Source: Deltaproteobacteria bacterium (GTDB lineage Bacteria; Myxococcota_A; UBA796; SXON01). Taken from it: DNA of 64,000 nucleotides. Positions 33,201 to 40,888 of this stretch are shown here, piece by piece. The stretch covers positions 1 through 64,000 of the forward strand of contig BJHF01000025.1 of the NCBI GenBank assembly GCA_014191855.1, given 5' to 3'. The notes beneath the pieces are model-generated. The model was not told the origin of the DNA. It ran no database searches and was given only the letters and a program-made list of their open reading frames with translations. How positions within the stretch are numbered: position 1 is the first letter of the stretch; each line of letters starts with the position of its first letter. The position numbers and the translations under genes are program-made.

Positions 33201-34514
33201 CTAACCCGGAGCGCGCTCGAGGATCCGCAGCTCAACGCGGCGGTTTCGCGTCCAGGCCACCTCGTCGTGGCCGTTCGCGACGGGGGCCGTCTCGCCATAC
33301 CCCCGCGCGCGGAGCCGTTCTGGCGCGATCCCGGCCCCGACGAGCCAGTCCACCACCGCCTCGGCTCGTGCCTGCGAAAGCGTGAGGTTGAACGCGTCGT
33401 CACCCCTCTCGTCGGTGTGACCGGCCACCTCCAGAACGGTGACTTCCGGATGCGCGCGGAGCACAGCCGCGACGGCCTGGAGGATCGGCGTCGCTTCCGG
33501 CAGCAGCGCGGCCGATTCGTACGCGAACTCCACGCTTTGATCGATGACGATGGCCGTTTGAGTGAGGTTCGCGCGCGGGGGTGGGGGAGGCGGCGGAGGC
33601 CGTCGCCGAGGCGGCGGGTGCTCCAGCGGCGGGATGGCGTTGGCCTGCCCGACGCGCCGGAACGAGCAGTCGCCGCGAAAGTAGCCGAACGTGAGCAAAA
33701 GCCGGGACTCGGGCGTGCCGATGCCCGCGAGCACGGTGCCGCCGCCGCCGACGGAGAGCTGCGCGCCCGAGCACGGCGTGTAGCCGACGTAGGCCGCCCA
33801 CTCGCTCGTGTCGGCCGCGATGTCTCCGCTGGGAGCGAACGGATGCCTCCCGTCGATCTCCGCCCCAACCACCACCTGCTCCAGCGCCCAGACGTGTACA
33901 CCGGCGCCGCCGATCAGCGCGCTTCCAAGCTTGCGATCCAGGTAGGGGGGGTCGTTTATGTAGTCGACTCCGGCATCGACCGTCCACCCGACGCGCCGGT
34001 GCCGGCCCCCGACGATCGCGCGCCCCTGGCCGCCCCAGCCGGAGGTGAACAGCGGCGAGCCGGTCGCGAGGCGGGCTTGCGCGTCGATCGCGACGCCAAC
34101 GCCCGCGGAACGTGGGGCTGCGATTGCCCAGTGGCCGCCGATTCGGGTGTCGCCGATCGCCATCGTCTCCAGCTCGGCGCTCCAGTCGTGCTGGGGGAAG
34201 CGCACGCCTGGGAACAAATCCATCGCAACGTCGAGGCGCAGGCGTGGTGCCACGACGCCGCCGAAGCCGAGCTCAGTGCCAAATACTTCGTCGATGACCG
34301 GCTCACCGGTTTCGAAGCGCAGCGGCGCCTTGGCCACGGTAATCAGCGCCCCCACGTAGTAGCTCTCGGGCTCATCGAGGAAGGGGGCCGGTCGCGTGAG
34401 CGTGCCGGAGCTGGTGAGGCTGCTGCCCGAGAGCTGTGGGCGGTCCACGTCCAGGGCGTGCGCGGTGGCCACCAGGATCAGCACGGGCGCCGCCGCCGGG
34501 TAGCGAGGACGAAT
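33201..34514 (-). CDS. OmpA-family outer membrane protein
   Basis: About 437 residues. The C-terminal 110 residues are an OmpA peptidoglycan-binding domain: QSVEFAYESAALLPEATPILQAVAAVLRAHP, VLEVAGHTDERGDDAFNLTLSQARAEAVVDWLVGAGIAPERLRARGYGE and NRRVELRIL; the Asp and Arg that bind diaminopimelate are present. Before it is a beta-barrel-like region of about 300 residues (VDAGVDYINDPPYLDRKLGSALIGGAGVHVW) and a poly-Pro linker. The start is unclear: the best signal peptide (RPRYPAAAPVLILVATAHA) needs an ATT at 34514; the nearest standard codon is GTG 34484, which cuts it to ten residues. The 5' end overlaps the 3' end of the MopE gene at 34478. Anchors the outer membrane to the cell wall. Confidence 0.85.
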   Translation of the reverse strand: MRPRYPAAAPVLILVATAHALDVDRPQLSGSSLTSSGTLTRPAPFLDEPESYYVGALITVAKAPLRFETGEPVIDEVFGTELGFGGVVAPRLRLDVAMDLFPGVRFPQHDWSAELETMAIGDTRIGGHWAIAAPRSAGVGVAIDAQARLATGSPLFTSGWGGQGRAIVGGRHRRVGWTVDAGVDYINDPPYLDRKLGSALIGGAGVHVWALEQVVVGAEIDGRHPFAPSGDIAADTSEWAAYVGYTPCSGAQLSVGGGGTVLAGIGTPESRLLLTFGYFRGDCSFRRVGQANAIPPLEHPPPRRRPPPPPPPPRANLTQTAIVIDQSVEFAYESAALLPEATPILQAVAAVLRAHPEVTVLEVAGHTDERGDDAFNLTLSQARAEAVVDWLVGAGIAPERLRARGYGETAPVANGHDEVAWTRNRRVELRILERAPG

Positions 34515-35194
34515 GAAAAAGCAGTCGCGACTTGGAGCGCGGCTCTGCCCCCGGTGGACGTGCAGCCGGAGCCGGTGAGGGCGCTCCCCGCTGGGGGGCA
34601 GTCGTCTTGAATGTTCGCGTCGGTATCGTCGCAATCGCCGGCCTTCAGGTCGGGATGCGCCTCGCCGGGATCATCGCAGTCCCCGTCGTCGCTCACGACG
34701 GGCTCGTCCGTGCGGAAACCGTCTTCGTCGGCGTCGGGGTAGCAGGTCTCCAGCCCATCACAGTCTTCGTCGAAGTCATTGCCCACGATCTCGGGGGCCC
34801 CCGGCCAGGTGTCGGCGTTGCCATCGTTGCAGTCGAGGGTCGGCTGCGTGGCGAGCGCCTCGCCCACGTCCTCACAGTCGAGATCGGGATACCAGCCGGG
34901 GTCGGCGTTTTCGGTCCGCCAACCGTCCAGATCGAGGTCTGCGAAGCACGTCACCACGCCATCGCAGTCGTCGTCCACGAGATCACCGACGACTTCCGGG
35001 GCGCCGGGATGTACGTCGGGATCGGCGTCGTCACAGTCCTCGCCGACCGCTTCGGGCGGGCGCTCGCCCGCGCTCTCGCAGGCACCGTCGCCATCGGGAG
35101 CGAGCGTGGAGCCTGCGTAGCCGTCGCCGTCCGCGTCGAGGGCGCAGTCGCCCGCGTGGGCCAGGCCGATCAGGAGCAGGCTGAGCAGGAACAA
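34478..35194 (-). CDS. MopE-motif protein with MYXO-CTERM-like tail
   Basis: 238 residues from TTG 35194, five bases after the stop of the upstream gene. Signal peptide MFLLSLLLIGLAHA, cleaved before GDCALDADGDGYAGS. Four to five MopE modules follow (DCDDADPDVHPGAPEVVGDLVDDDCDG, DCNDGNADTWPGAPEIVGNDFDEDCDG, DADEDGFRTDE, DCDDTDANIQDDCP). The C-terminus GSGCTSTGGRAALQVATAFSFVLATRRRRP has a Cys, a hydrophobic stretch and an Arg cluster, the tripartite pattern of MYXO-CTERM surface anchors. It overlaps the start region of the OmpA gene. Likely in an operon with the arylsulfotransferase-like gene. Confidence 0.75.
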   Translation of the reverse strand: MFLLSLLLIGLAHAGDCALDADGDGYAGSTLAPDGDGACESAGERPPEAVGEDCDDADPDVHPGAPEVVGDLVDDDCDGVVTCFADLDLDGWRTENADPGWYPDLDCEDVGEALATQPTLDCNDGNADTWPGAPEIVGNDFDEDCDGLETCYPDADEDGFRTDEPVVSDDGDCDDPGEAHPDLKAGDCDDTDANIQDDCPPAGSALTGSGCTSTGGRAALQVATAFSFVLATRRRRPC

Positions 35195-35199
35195 CGAGC

Positions 35200-36561
35200 C
35201 TATTCCGTTGTCGCTGGCGTGGAGCCGGGCAGCGCCTCCACGTACTGGGTGTACGGGAACAGGGCCCCGAGGTCCAGCCCGACCGACCAGGGCACCGTTC
35301 CGTCGAGGTGGCGCTCCTCGATGAGCCCGGTTGCCGACCAGGTGACCAGCAGCCGCTCTGGTCCAACCCAGGAAACATCCCCCATGATGAAGTCGAAGAT
35401 GGGAGGTTCGTGCGCGCCTTCCCACGTTTCAACTGCGGCGGGCGGCTCGGCGGCGAAGTCCAGATCGTACACCACCACGCGGCTGCCCCGCGTGGCGTCG
35501 CGGTTGTCGTGAACGACGAGCCGGTCGTCGAGGAAGTCGAACTGGTGCTGCCCGAGGGGAAGCGCGGTTTCTTCGGGGGAAACGAAGGAGGGCGTGGCGC
35601 CGCCAAACACCGTGACCGGTCGCCACGTCGCCGGGTCGAGCTCCACGAGCGCGCTCATCTCGCGAGAGCCGACCCAGAGGGACTGGCGCTCGTTGTTCCA
35701 GCGGAGCGCGTTCGCGTGGGTCCACGAGAAGGGCGCGATCACGTCGGGCGTCGGCGCGAAGTCGTCCCAGAACGACCAGAGCTCGGCCTCGTTGCCTTCC
35801 GCGTCCAACGCGAAGAGGCTGTCCCCGGCGTACTCGATCTCGTCGATGTTGCGGGTGTCCGGTCCGAGGAAAGCAACCCGTCCGTCCGCCAGCTCGAAGA
35901 GGTCGTGGCTACAGCCCTCGCCGTCGTGCCCAAGCGGCTCCACGTCCACGAGCAAGCTCCCGTCCCAGGCCACCGACCCGATCCAGCCCGGGATGCCCAG
36001 TCCCGGGTCGGGGCTGGCCAGCAACCAGACGCCCAGTCCGTCGCGTCGCAGGAGTACACGATTCAGGTAGATCCCCGCCACCTGCCAGTACCACACCGGT
36101 CGCCCGTTGGGGGCGAGGATCACGACGGTCTGCGTCTCGGTCGTGCCGATCTGGGTGACGACGTAGCCACTCCACGAGGCCGCGCCGGTCACCGTCATCC
36201 GGCTCAGTTCGGTGGGGCCGGCACCAGTTGTCACCGTGCTCGTCGCGAGAACCGCGCCGGCTTCGTTCGTAAGGGAAACGGTGAAGGTGTCCGAGGTCCA
36301 GAGCCCGAGCAGGGGGACGTCGCTCGCGTCGGGACCGTCGATCCAGTCGGTAACCAGCACGGGCGAGGATCCCGTCGTGACCTCAAGGCGGGTTCGCGTG
36401 CTGGAATTACTGGTCCACGAGGCGGTGGAATAGACGTCGATGCTCTCGTTCGGATGGAGGGTGAGCGTAGCTTGGGTGTCGTCTTCCGCCGCAGAGTCGA
36501 CCGACGCACCCCCCTCGTCGCAGCCGGCCAAGGCCCACAGGATCCAGCGCGTGGCGATCAT
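35200..36561 (-). CDS. Arylsulfotransferase-like lipoprotein
   Basis: 453 residues from ATG 36561; MIATRWILWALAGC is the lipoprotein signal. An N-terminal Ig-like region of about 130 residues (VLVTDWIDGPDASDVPLLGLWTSDTFTVSLTNEAG) precedes a beta-propeller of the arylsulfate sulfotransferase family: SHDLFELADGRVAFLG, FSWTHANALRWNNERQSLWVGSREMSALVELDPATWRPVTVFGG, PLGQHQFDFLDDRLVVHDN and SRVVVYDLDF. In characterised members the enzyme transfers sulfate from a phenolic sulfate via a catalytic His and an Arg/His pocket; HAN and QHQ are the candidate sites. It diverges from the sulfatase-like gene, 54-75 bp between starts. Confidence 0.82.
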   Translation of the reverse strand: MIATRWILWALAGCDEGGASVDSAAEDDTQATLTLHPNESIDVYSTASWTSNSSTRTRLEVTTGSSPVLVTDWIDGPDASDVPLLGLWTSDTFTVSLTNEAGAVLATSTVTTGAGPTELSRMTVTGAASWSGYVVTQIGTTETQTVVILAPNGRPVWYWQVAGIYLNRVLLRRDGLGVWLLASPDPGLGIPGWIGSVAWDGSLLVDVEPLGHDGEGCSHDLFELADGRVAFLGPDTRNIDEIEYAGDSLFALDAEGNEAELWSFWDDFAPTPDVIAPFSWTHANALRWNNERQSLWVGSREMSALVELDPATWRPVTVFGGATPSFVSPEETALPLGQHQFDFLDDRLVVHDNRDATRGSRVVVYDLDFAAEPPAAVETWEGAHEPPIFDFIMGDVSWVGPERLLVTWSATGLIEERHLDGTVPWSVGLDLGALFPYTQYVEALPGSTPATTE

Positions 36562-36614
36562 CGGACAGCCACTGTACCGCGGCGCCTGCCGTGCCGCCTC
36601 GAGGATGGGCCGGC

Positions 36615-38075
36615 GTGCTACCCTACCGGCTGAGGTTGAAGCGCATCCCCCCAAATTTTCATCTGGCGATCGTGCTCCTCCTCGGCTCTTGCGACGCTCA
36701 GAAGGCCGATCCCGTCCCGGCTTCCCCCCCGGCGGCCCCGGGGCGACCGGGCCCTGACCCGCGCGCGGGCTCGCCTGGCGCGCCCGGCGCTGCGGGGAAA
36801 CGAAGCTTCGTGGCAGACTCCAAGCTGCCGAACCTCCTGTTGATCACCGTATGTTCCTTCCGATCGGATCACATCGGGGCGTACGGGTATTCGCGCGCCA
36901 CGACGCCCAACCTCGACGCGATGGCGCTCGAGTCCGCGGTTTTCGAAGGTGCCTGGTCGAATGCCACGCACACCGGTGCCTCCCACGCCGCGCTGTTCTC
37001 GGGCTTGATCCCGGGACACGCGGGGATCCTCGACATCGGTGAGCCTCTGCGCCCCGACGTGATGACGCTGCCAGAGGTGATGAGCCGCTATGGCTACCGC
37101 TCGTCCGGCTTCATCGACGTCGAGAGCAACTTCGGCGCCGAGGCCGCGGGCGGGATGGCGCGGGGGTTCGACGAGCTCCAGTTCGTTCCCCTTGCTCAGG
37201 TGGGCCGGGCCGTGCAGCGCTGGGTTGCGCGCGACCGCCGCCCGTGGCTGGCCTGGGTGCACATCCGCCTCGCGCACCTGCCCTACGGCGCCGGTCCGCC
37301 GTTCACAACGAAGATTGAACCGGAGGTTGCCTCGTGGTTGGCCGCTGTGCGCGCCCCGATGATCGACGGCTCTCACGACGGGGTGAACGACGCCTTTGCG
37401 GGCGCGATGGCGGCCAACCCAGTGCTCCGCGAGAACCTGCTGGCGCTGTACGACTCCGGCGTTCACGACGCCGACGCCCAGATCGGCGTGGTGCTCGATG
37501 CGGTTGCCGACCGGCGCGCGACGACGATTCAGGTCGTGCTGGCGGACCATGGGGATGCGTTGGGAGAACGGGGCCATTTCGGTCACCAGGACGTCGTGCA
37601 ACCGGAGGTGCTCCGCGTGCCGCTGGTCGTGCGTGCACCCGGAATCGCGCCGATCCGCGTGCCCGACACCGTTTCCCTGGTCGATGTGATGCCGACGTTG
37701 CTTGAGCTCATCGGCGCCGTGCCACCAGCCGGCATCGACGGTCGCTCCCTCGCGGCGGCGCTACGCGGAGGGGCGTTGCCGGTGAAGCCGGTGCTCGCGC
37801 AGGCGGTGATCCGGGCGGGAAAGGCGAACACCGTTCGCCTGCTCGAAGTGCTGGTTCGTCCACCCTGGTGGCTCACCGTGGATGATGGCGACACGACGCT
37901 ATTGCAACTCGATCCGGCACGCGGCCTGGTGGCGCCTCCTTCGACGGACGCCGCGCTGTTCAGCGAGTTGGAGGCGGCGCGCGCGGCGGCCAGCGCCGGC
38001 AGCGAGTTTCGAGAGGTGCGGCCGAAGCTCTCGATGGAGCTGAAGAAGGCACTTCAGAAGCAGGGGTACTGGTAG
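36615..38075 (+). CDS. Sulfatase-like lipoprotein
   Basis: About 486 residues. GTG 36615 has GAGG 10 bases upstream; TTG 36636 gives MKRIPPNFHLAIVLLLGSC, the tightest lipoprotein signal. A Pro/Gly linker follows. The catalytic domain is of the alkaline-phosphatase/sulfatase superfamily: NLLLITVCSFRSDHIGAYGYSRATTPNLDAMA, THTGASHAALFSGLIPGHAG and VVLADHGDALGERGHFGHQ. There is no CxPSR for formylglycine, and the usual first metal Asp (xDTLR) is Cys in VCSFR, so it may be a phosphotransferase or a weak or inactive enzyme rather than a sulfatase. Divergent partner is the arylsulfotransferase-like lipoprotein; both would face the periplasm or surface. Confidence 0.8.
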   Translation: MLPYRLRLKRIPPNFHLAIVLLLGSCDAQKADPVPASPPAAPGRPGPDPRAGSPGAPGAAGKRSFVADSKLPNLLLITVCSFRSDHIGAYGYSRATTPNLDAMALESAVFEGAWSNATHTGASHAALFSGLIPGHAGILDIGEPLRPDVMTLPEVMSRYGYRSSGFIDVESNFGAEAAGGMARGFDELQFVPLAQVGRAVQRWVARDRRPWLAWVHIRLAHLPYGAGPPFTTKIEPEVASWLAAVRAPMIDGSHDGVNDAFAGAMAANPVLRENLLALYDSGVHDADAQIGVVLDAVADRRATTIQVVLADHGDALGERGHFGHQDVVQPEVLRVPLVVRAPGIAPIRVPDTVSLVDVMPTLLELIGAVPPAGIDGRSLAAALRGGALPVKPVLAQAVIRAGKANTVRLLEVLVRPPWWLTVDDGDTTLLQLDPARGLVAPPSTDAALFSELEAARAAASAGSEFREVRPKLSMELKKALQKQGYW

Positions 38076-38171
38076 CCCGAGGCCGCGCCGCGGCGTCAGG
38101 CGTGGGCAGCGGTCGACGGCGCAGCCCCGCCTCCGCGCTTTTTCCGGTACCATCGGGCGGAGGCCAAGCGG

Positions 38172-38678
38172 ATGCCCGTCCCCAGCCAACAGACGCTCCT
38201 GTGGTTCGTGGTCGTGCTGTTGCTCCTCTGGCTGCTCACCCGCCGCAGGGAGCGCGCGGCGATCGGCCGCCAGCGCCGCATGCCGCTGACCGAGGCGGAG
38301 CTCGGGCGCGTTGTCTTCGAAGTGGCCCGCAGCGCCGACCTGGAGGCGTTCCGGCATTTGTATGTGTCCGGGGGAGAGGCGCGGGACCTGCTGGGCGATG
38401 CGGCGAGTGCCTACCTGGGTGGTCGAGGCAAGCGTTGGTTGGAGGATGAGTTTCTTGAGATCTCGGTGCGTGTCGCGCCGCCGGTTCAATACGAGGGGGT
38501 GCACGTTGGTGAGGATGGGGTCACGGTGCTCCGCGTGCGCAGCCTGGCGGCCGGGGCGTACGAACTGCCGGTGGGCCGAGCGCTTCAGGTAGGGAGAATC
38601 TGGCGTCTCGTGCATCCCGTTGGCGACTGGAGCCAGCTTCGCCAGGTGGGCGCGCCCTCTGGGGCCGCACGGGCCTGA
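38172..38678 (+). CDS. Membrane-anchored protein, unknown domain
   Basis: 168 residues from ATG 38172, GGAGG upstream. One N-terminal helix (LLWFVVVLLLLWLLTRRR), positive-inside, then a soluble domain: LTEAELGRVVFEVARSADLEAFRHLYVSGGEARDLLGDAASAYLGGRGKRWLEDEFLEISVRVAP followed by strands VQYEGVHVGEDGVTVLRVRSLAAGAYELPVGRALQVGRIWRLVHP. Layout is like SnoaL/NTF2-type or Tim44-like cone folds, but no diagnostic residue lets me decide. It lies between the sulfatase-like gene and the sigma factor, co-directional with both. Confidence 0.65.
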   Translation: MPVPSQQTLLWFVVVLLLLWLLTRRRERAAIGRQRRMPLTEAELGRVVFEVARSADLEAFRHLYVSGGEARDLLGDAASAYLGGRGKRWLEDEFLEISVRVAPPVQYEGVHVGEDGVTVLRVRSLAAGAYELPVGRALQVGRIWRLVHPVGDWSQLRQVGAPSGAARA

Positions 38679-38721
38679 GCCCGGCGCCGATCCGCGTCCG
38701 CTCGCGGCTCGTAGCTTCAGC

Positions 38722-39339
38722 ATGGTCGCTTCGTTGGCGAGTTTGGCCGTGGGTGGGTACGGAGGGGGCTCCCCCCGCCCGGAGCGCAGGTTGTCGTTTT
38801 TGCCGCCGCCCACGCCTGAGGACGCGGAGCTCGTAGCGGCGATGGCAGACGGCGACCGTTCTGCATTGGCTGCGTTGTATCAAAGTTATTCTGACGTGAT
38901 GTTGGCGGTGGGCGTGCGGATCCTGCGCGATCGCAGCGAAGCCGAGGAGCTGCTGCACGAGGTGTTCGTCGAAGCGTTTCGCGCGGCGGCTGCCTACGAT
39001 CGCGCGCGTGGCTCGGTGCGAACGTGGCTCACGCTGCGGATGCGAAGCCGATGCCTCGATCGGGTGAAATCGGCGGGCCGGTCGCGTCGCGTGGGGCTCG
39101 ACGACGTGGCTCCTGCGCGCATGGTGGCCCCGGTCGAAACGGGGTCGGGCGACGAGCGGCGTGTGGCGGAGGCGCTGGCCGCCCTGCCGCCCGATCAGCG
39201 CGCGGTGCTCGAATTGGCGTACTTCGAGGGGCTTTCCAGCACGGAGATCGCGGCTCGCCTGGGGGTGCCGGTGGGGACGGTGAAGTCGCGAACCGCGGCC
39301 GCGCTCGGTCGGCTGCGCGTCGCAATGGGGGCCGCGTGA
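38722..39339 (+). CDS. ECF RNA polymerase sigma factor
   Basis: 205 residues; I use ATG 38722, since upstream in-frame codons run into the preceding gene. Sigma-2 region: ALAALYQSYSDVMLAVGVRILRDRSEAEELLHEVFVEAFRAAAAYDRARGSVRTWLTLRMRSRCLDRVKS. Sigma-4: AEALAALPPDQRAVLELAYFEGLSSTEIAARLGVPVGTVKSRTAAALGRLRVAM, the -35-binding helix-turn-helix. No regions 1 or 3, so extracytoplasmic-function type. The next gene, an anti-sigma candidate with a cupin fold, starts inside its stop (GTGA). This order matches ECF11/ChrR-like oxidative or photo-oxidative stress systems. Confidence 0.92.
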   Translation: MVASLASLAVGGYGGGSPRPERRLSFLPPPTPEDAELVAAMADGDRSALAALYQSYSDVMLAVGVRILRDRSEAEELLHEVFVEAFRAAAAYDRARGSVRTWLTLRMRSRCLDRVKSAGRSRRVGLDDVAPARMVAPVETGSGDERRVAEALAALPPDQRAVLELAYFEGLSSTEIAARLGVPVGTVKSRTAAALGRLRVAMGAA

Positions 39340-39908
39340 GCCGCCTCGTGGACTGGGAAGGCTGCTCGGAAGAGCAAGCGGTGCGCATCGGCGATGCGCT
39401 GGTCACCTCGCTCGTCGCGATTCCTCGGCCTTCGGATGGCCTGGAGCGGTTGCTGGGCGCAGTTGCCAACCCCTGGGTGCGCTTCCTCGACGCGTTCGGT
39501 GAGCTCGTGGACCTGCCGGCGGCGGCCGCGCGCGCGATCCTGGATCGGGCCGAGGTCGGTCGCGGCTGGGAGCCCGCGCCGGTGCCGGGGTTGGAGCTGG
39601 TGCATTTTGAGGGCGGGCCCCGAACGGCGGGGGCCGACGTGGGGCTGGTGCGGCTGGCCCCGGGGGCGCTGCACCCGGCCCACGAGCACCTCGGAGAGGA
39701 ATCCATCGTGGTCCTGGCCGGTGGATACGTCGACAGTGCGGGGTACACGGTTGCCGCGGGGCACGTCGAGCGGCGCCATGCTGGGGAGCCCCACAGCTTC
39801 GTCGCCGGGCCCGAGGGCGTCGTGTTCGCGGTGGTGCTGCGGCAAGGCGTCGCGTTCCTCGGTCCGAACGGCGAGCATGCGCTCGTCCTCCGGGCCGGCG
39901 GTGCTTGA
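39336..39908 (+). CDS. ChrR-like cupin anti-sigma factor
   Basis: 190 residues from GTG 39336, overlapping the sigma stop as GTGA. The C-terminal half is a cupin of the ChrR type: LELVHFEGGPRTAGADVGLVRLAPGALHPAHEHLGEESIVVLAGGYVDSAGYTVAAGHVERRHAGEPHSFVAGPEGVVFAVVLRQGVAFLG, with metal ligands HxxEH and the later His. The N-terminal 90 residues (WEGCSEEQAVRIGDALVTSLVAIPRPSDGLERLLGAVANPWVRFLDAFGELVDLPAAAARAILDRA) form helices that would contact the sigma factor, but the HxxxCxxC zinc motif of ChrR is absent. It would keep the sigma factor inactive until the cupin senses a signal. Confidence 0.85.
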   Translation: MSRLVDWEGCSEEQAVRIGDALVTSLVAIPRPSDGLERLLGAVANPWVRFLDAFGELVDLPAAAARAILDRAEVGRGWEPAPVPGLELVHFEGGPRTAGADVGLVRLAPGALHPAHEHLGEESIVVLAGGYVDSAGYTVAAGHVERRHAGEPHSFVAGPEGVVFAVVLRQGVAFLGPNGEHALVLRAGGA

Positions 39909-39990
39909 CCTTTCCCTGACATCTCGGTAGGGTTCGAAACAACGGCTACGCTCACGTGCCCCACGTGAACGACTCCGTGGAGGTGCCAGG

Positions 39991-40824
39991 ATGGCGCCGA
40001 ACCCCGACTCCAAGCGTGAACCCCTCCCGGGTTATCTTGTGTTCTGCGCCGTGGTCGGCCTCGCGGCGACGGAATGGAGCTTCGGCAGCTTTGGACAGAC
40101 GTTTTTCGTCGAGTCCGGCCCGGGTGCGCACGCGGTGTGGCTCTCGCTCGGGAGCGCAGTGAGCCTCGCGATGGGGCTGATGCTGGAGCTGCAGTCGCGC
40201 GCCAACGAGGGCGACGAGGCCGCCATCGCTGGCGTTCGACGTGCTCGCCTCCACGCCGTGATCGGCCTCGCTGGCGGGGCGCTGGTCGGCGAGCTGGCGG
40301 GCCACACCCATTCGTGGGCGGCGGGCGCGGCCTTCGGCGCGTCCTTCGGCACGGTCGCCTCGATCGCGCCGGATGCTCCGATCGACTGGCTCACGCGCGG
40401 GCGTTTCGCGCTGGTGGGACTGCTCCTGCTCTACACGAATCTTCACCTGCTTCCAGGTTTTATCGGTACCGCGCAGCGGCTCTCGGGCGCCGCTTCGGCC
40501 CTCGATTGGGTGGAGCGGGGTGGGGCCCTCGTCGGGGTGGTCGCGGTCTTCGGCGCGGCGCTGCGCAGCCTGCGGATGCTGGACGACGCGCGCGGCGGGG
40601 GGACCCTTCGACTACGGCTGCACGCGCAGTGGATCGCGTCCCTGGCCGCGCTGCTGGCCGCGGTGTGCGTGGCAAGCGCTGCCTCGCGGTTCTTCGGCGG
40701 GGAAGGCAGCGCGTGGGCCCGGCCGGGGCTGTTCGTGGCGCTGGCGTGGTTGGCGTGGGCGGGCCTGGTTCGCGGCCGGCGGGAACAGGGGCCGGCGCCG
40801 ACCCGCGCTCCATATGCGCCCTGA
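39991..40824 (+). CDS. Multi-pass membrane protein, unknown
   Basis: 277 residues from ATG 39991 with GGAGG upstream. About seven hydrophobic segments, including YLVFCAVVGLAATEW, HAVWLSLGSAVSLAMGLMLEL, AVIGLAGGALVGELAGH, GRFALVGLLLLYTNLHLLPGFIGTA, WIASLAALLAAVCVASAA and FVALAWLAWAGLVRG, joined by short polar loops. No family is recognised. It follows the sigma/anti-sigma pair on the same strand after 82 bp and could belong to its regulon, which would make it a stress-response membrane protein; that is inference from position. Confidence 0.7.
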   Translation: MAPNPDSKREPLPGYLVFCAVVGLAATEWSFGSFGQTFFVESGPGAHAVWLSLGSAVSLAMGLMLELQSRANEGDEAAIAGVRRARLHAVIGLAGGALVGELAGHTHSWAAGAAFGASFGTVASIAPDAPIDWLTRGRFALVGLLLLYTNLHLLPGFIGTAQRLSGAASALDWVERGGALVGVVAVFGAALRSLRMLDDARGGGTLRLRLHAQWIASLAALLAAVCVASAASRFFGGEGSAWARPGLFVALAWLAWAGLVRGRREQGPAPTRAPYAP

Positions 40825-40888
40825 GGCTGTGCAAGATCGCCTTGCAAAACGCGGCGCCATCGCGGGCCGGAGTCGGGCTCAGGCCGGA

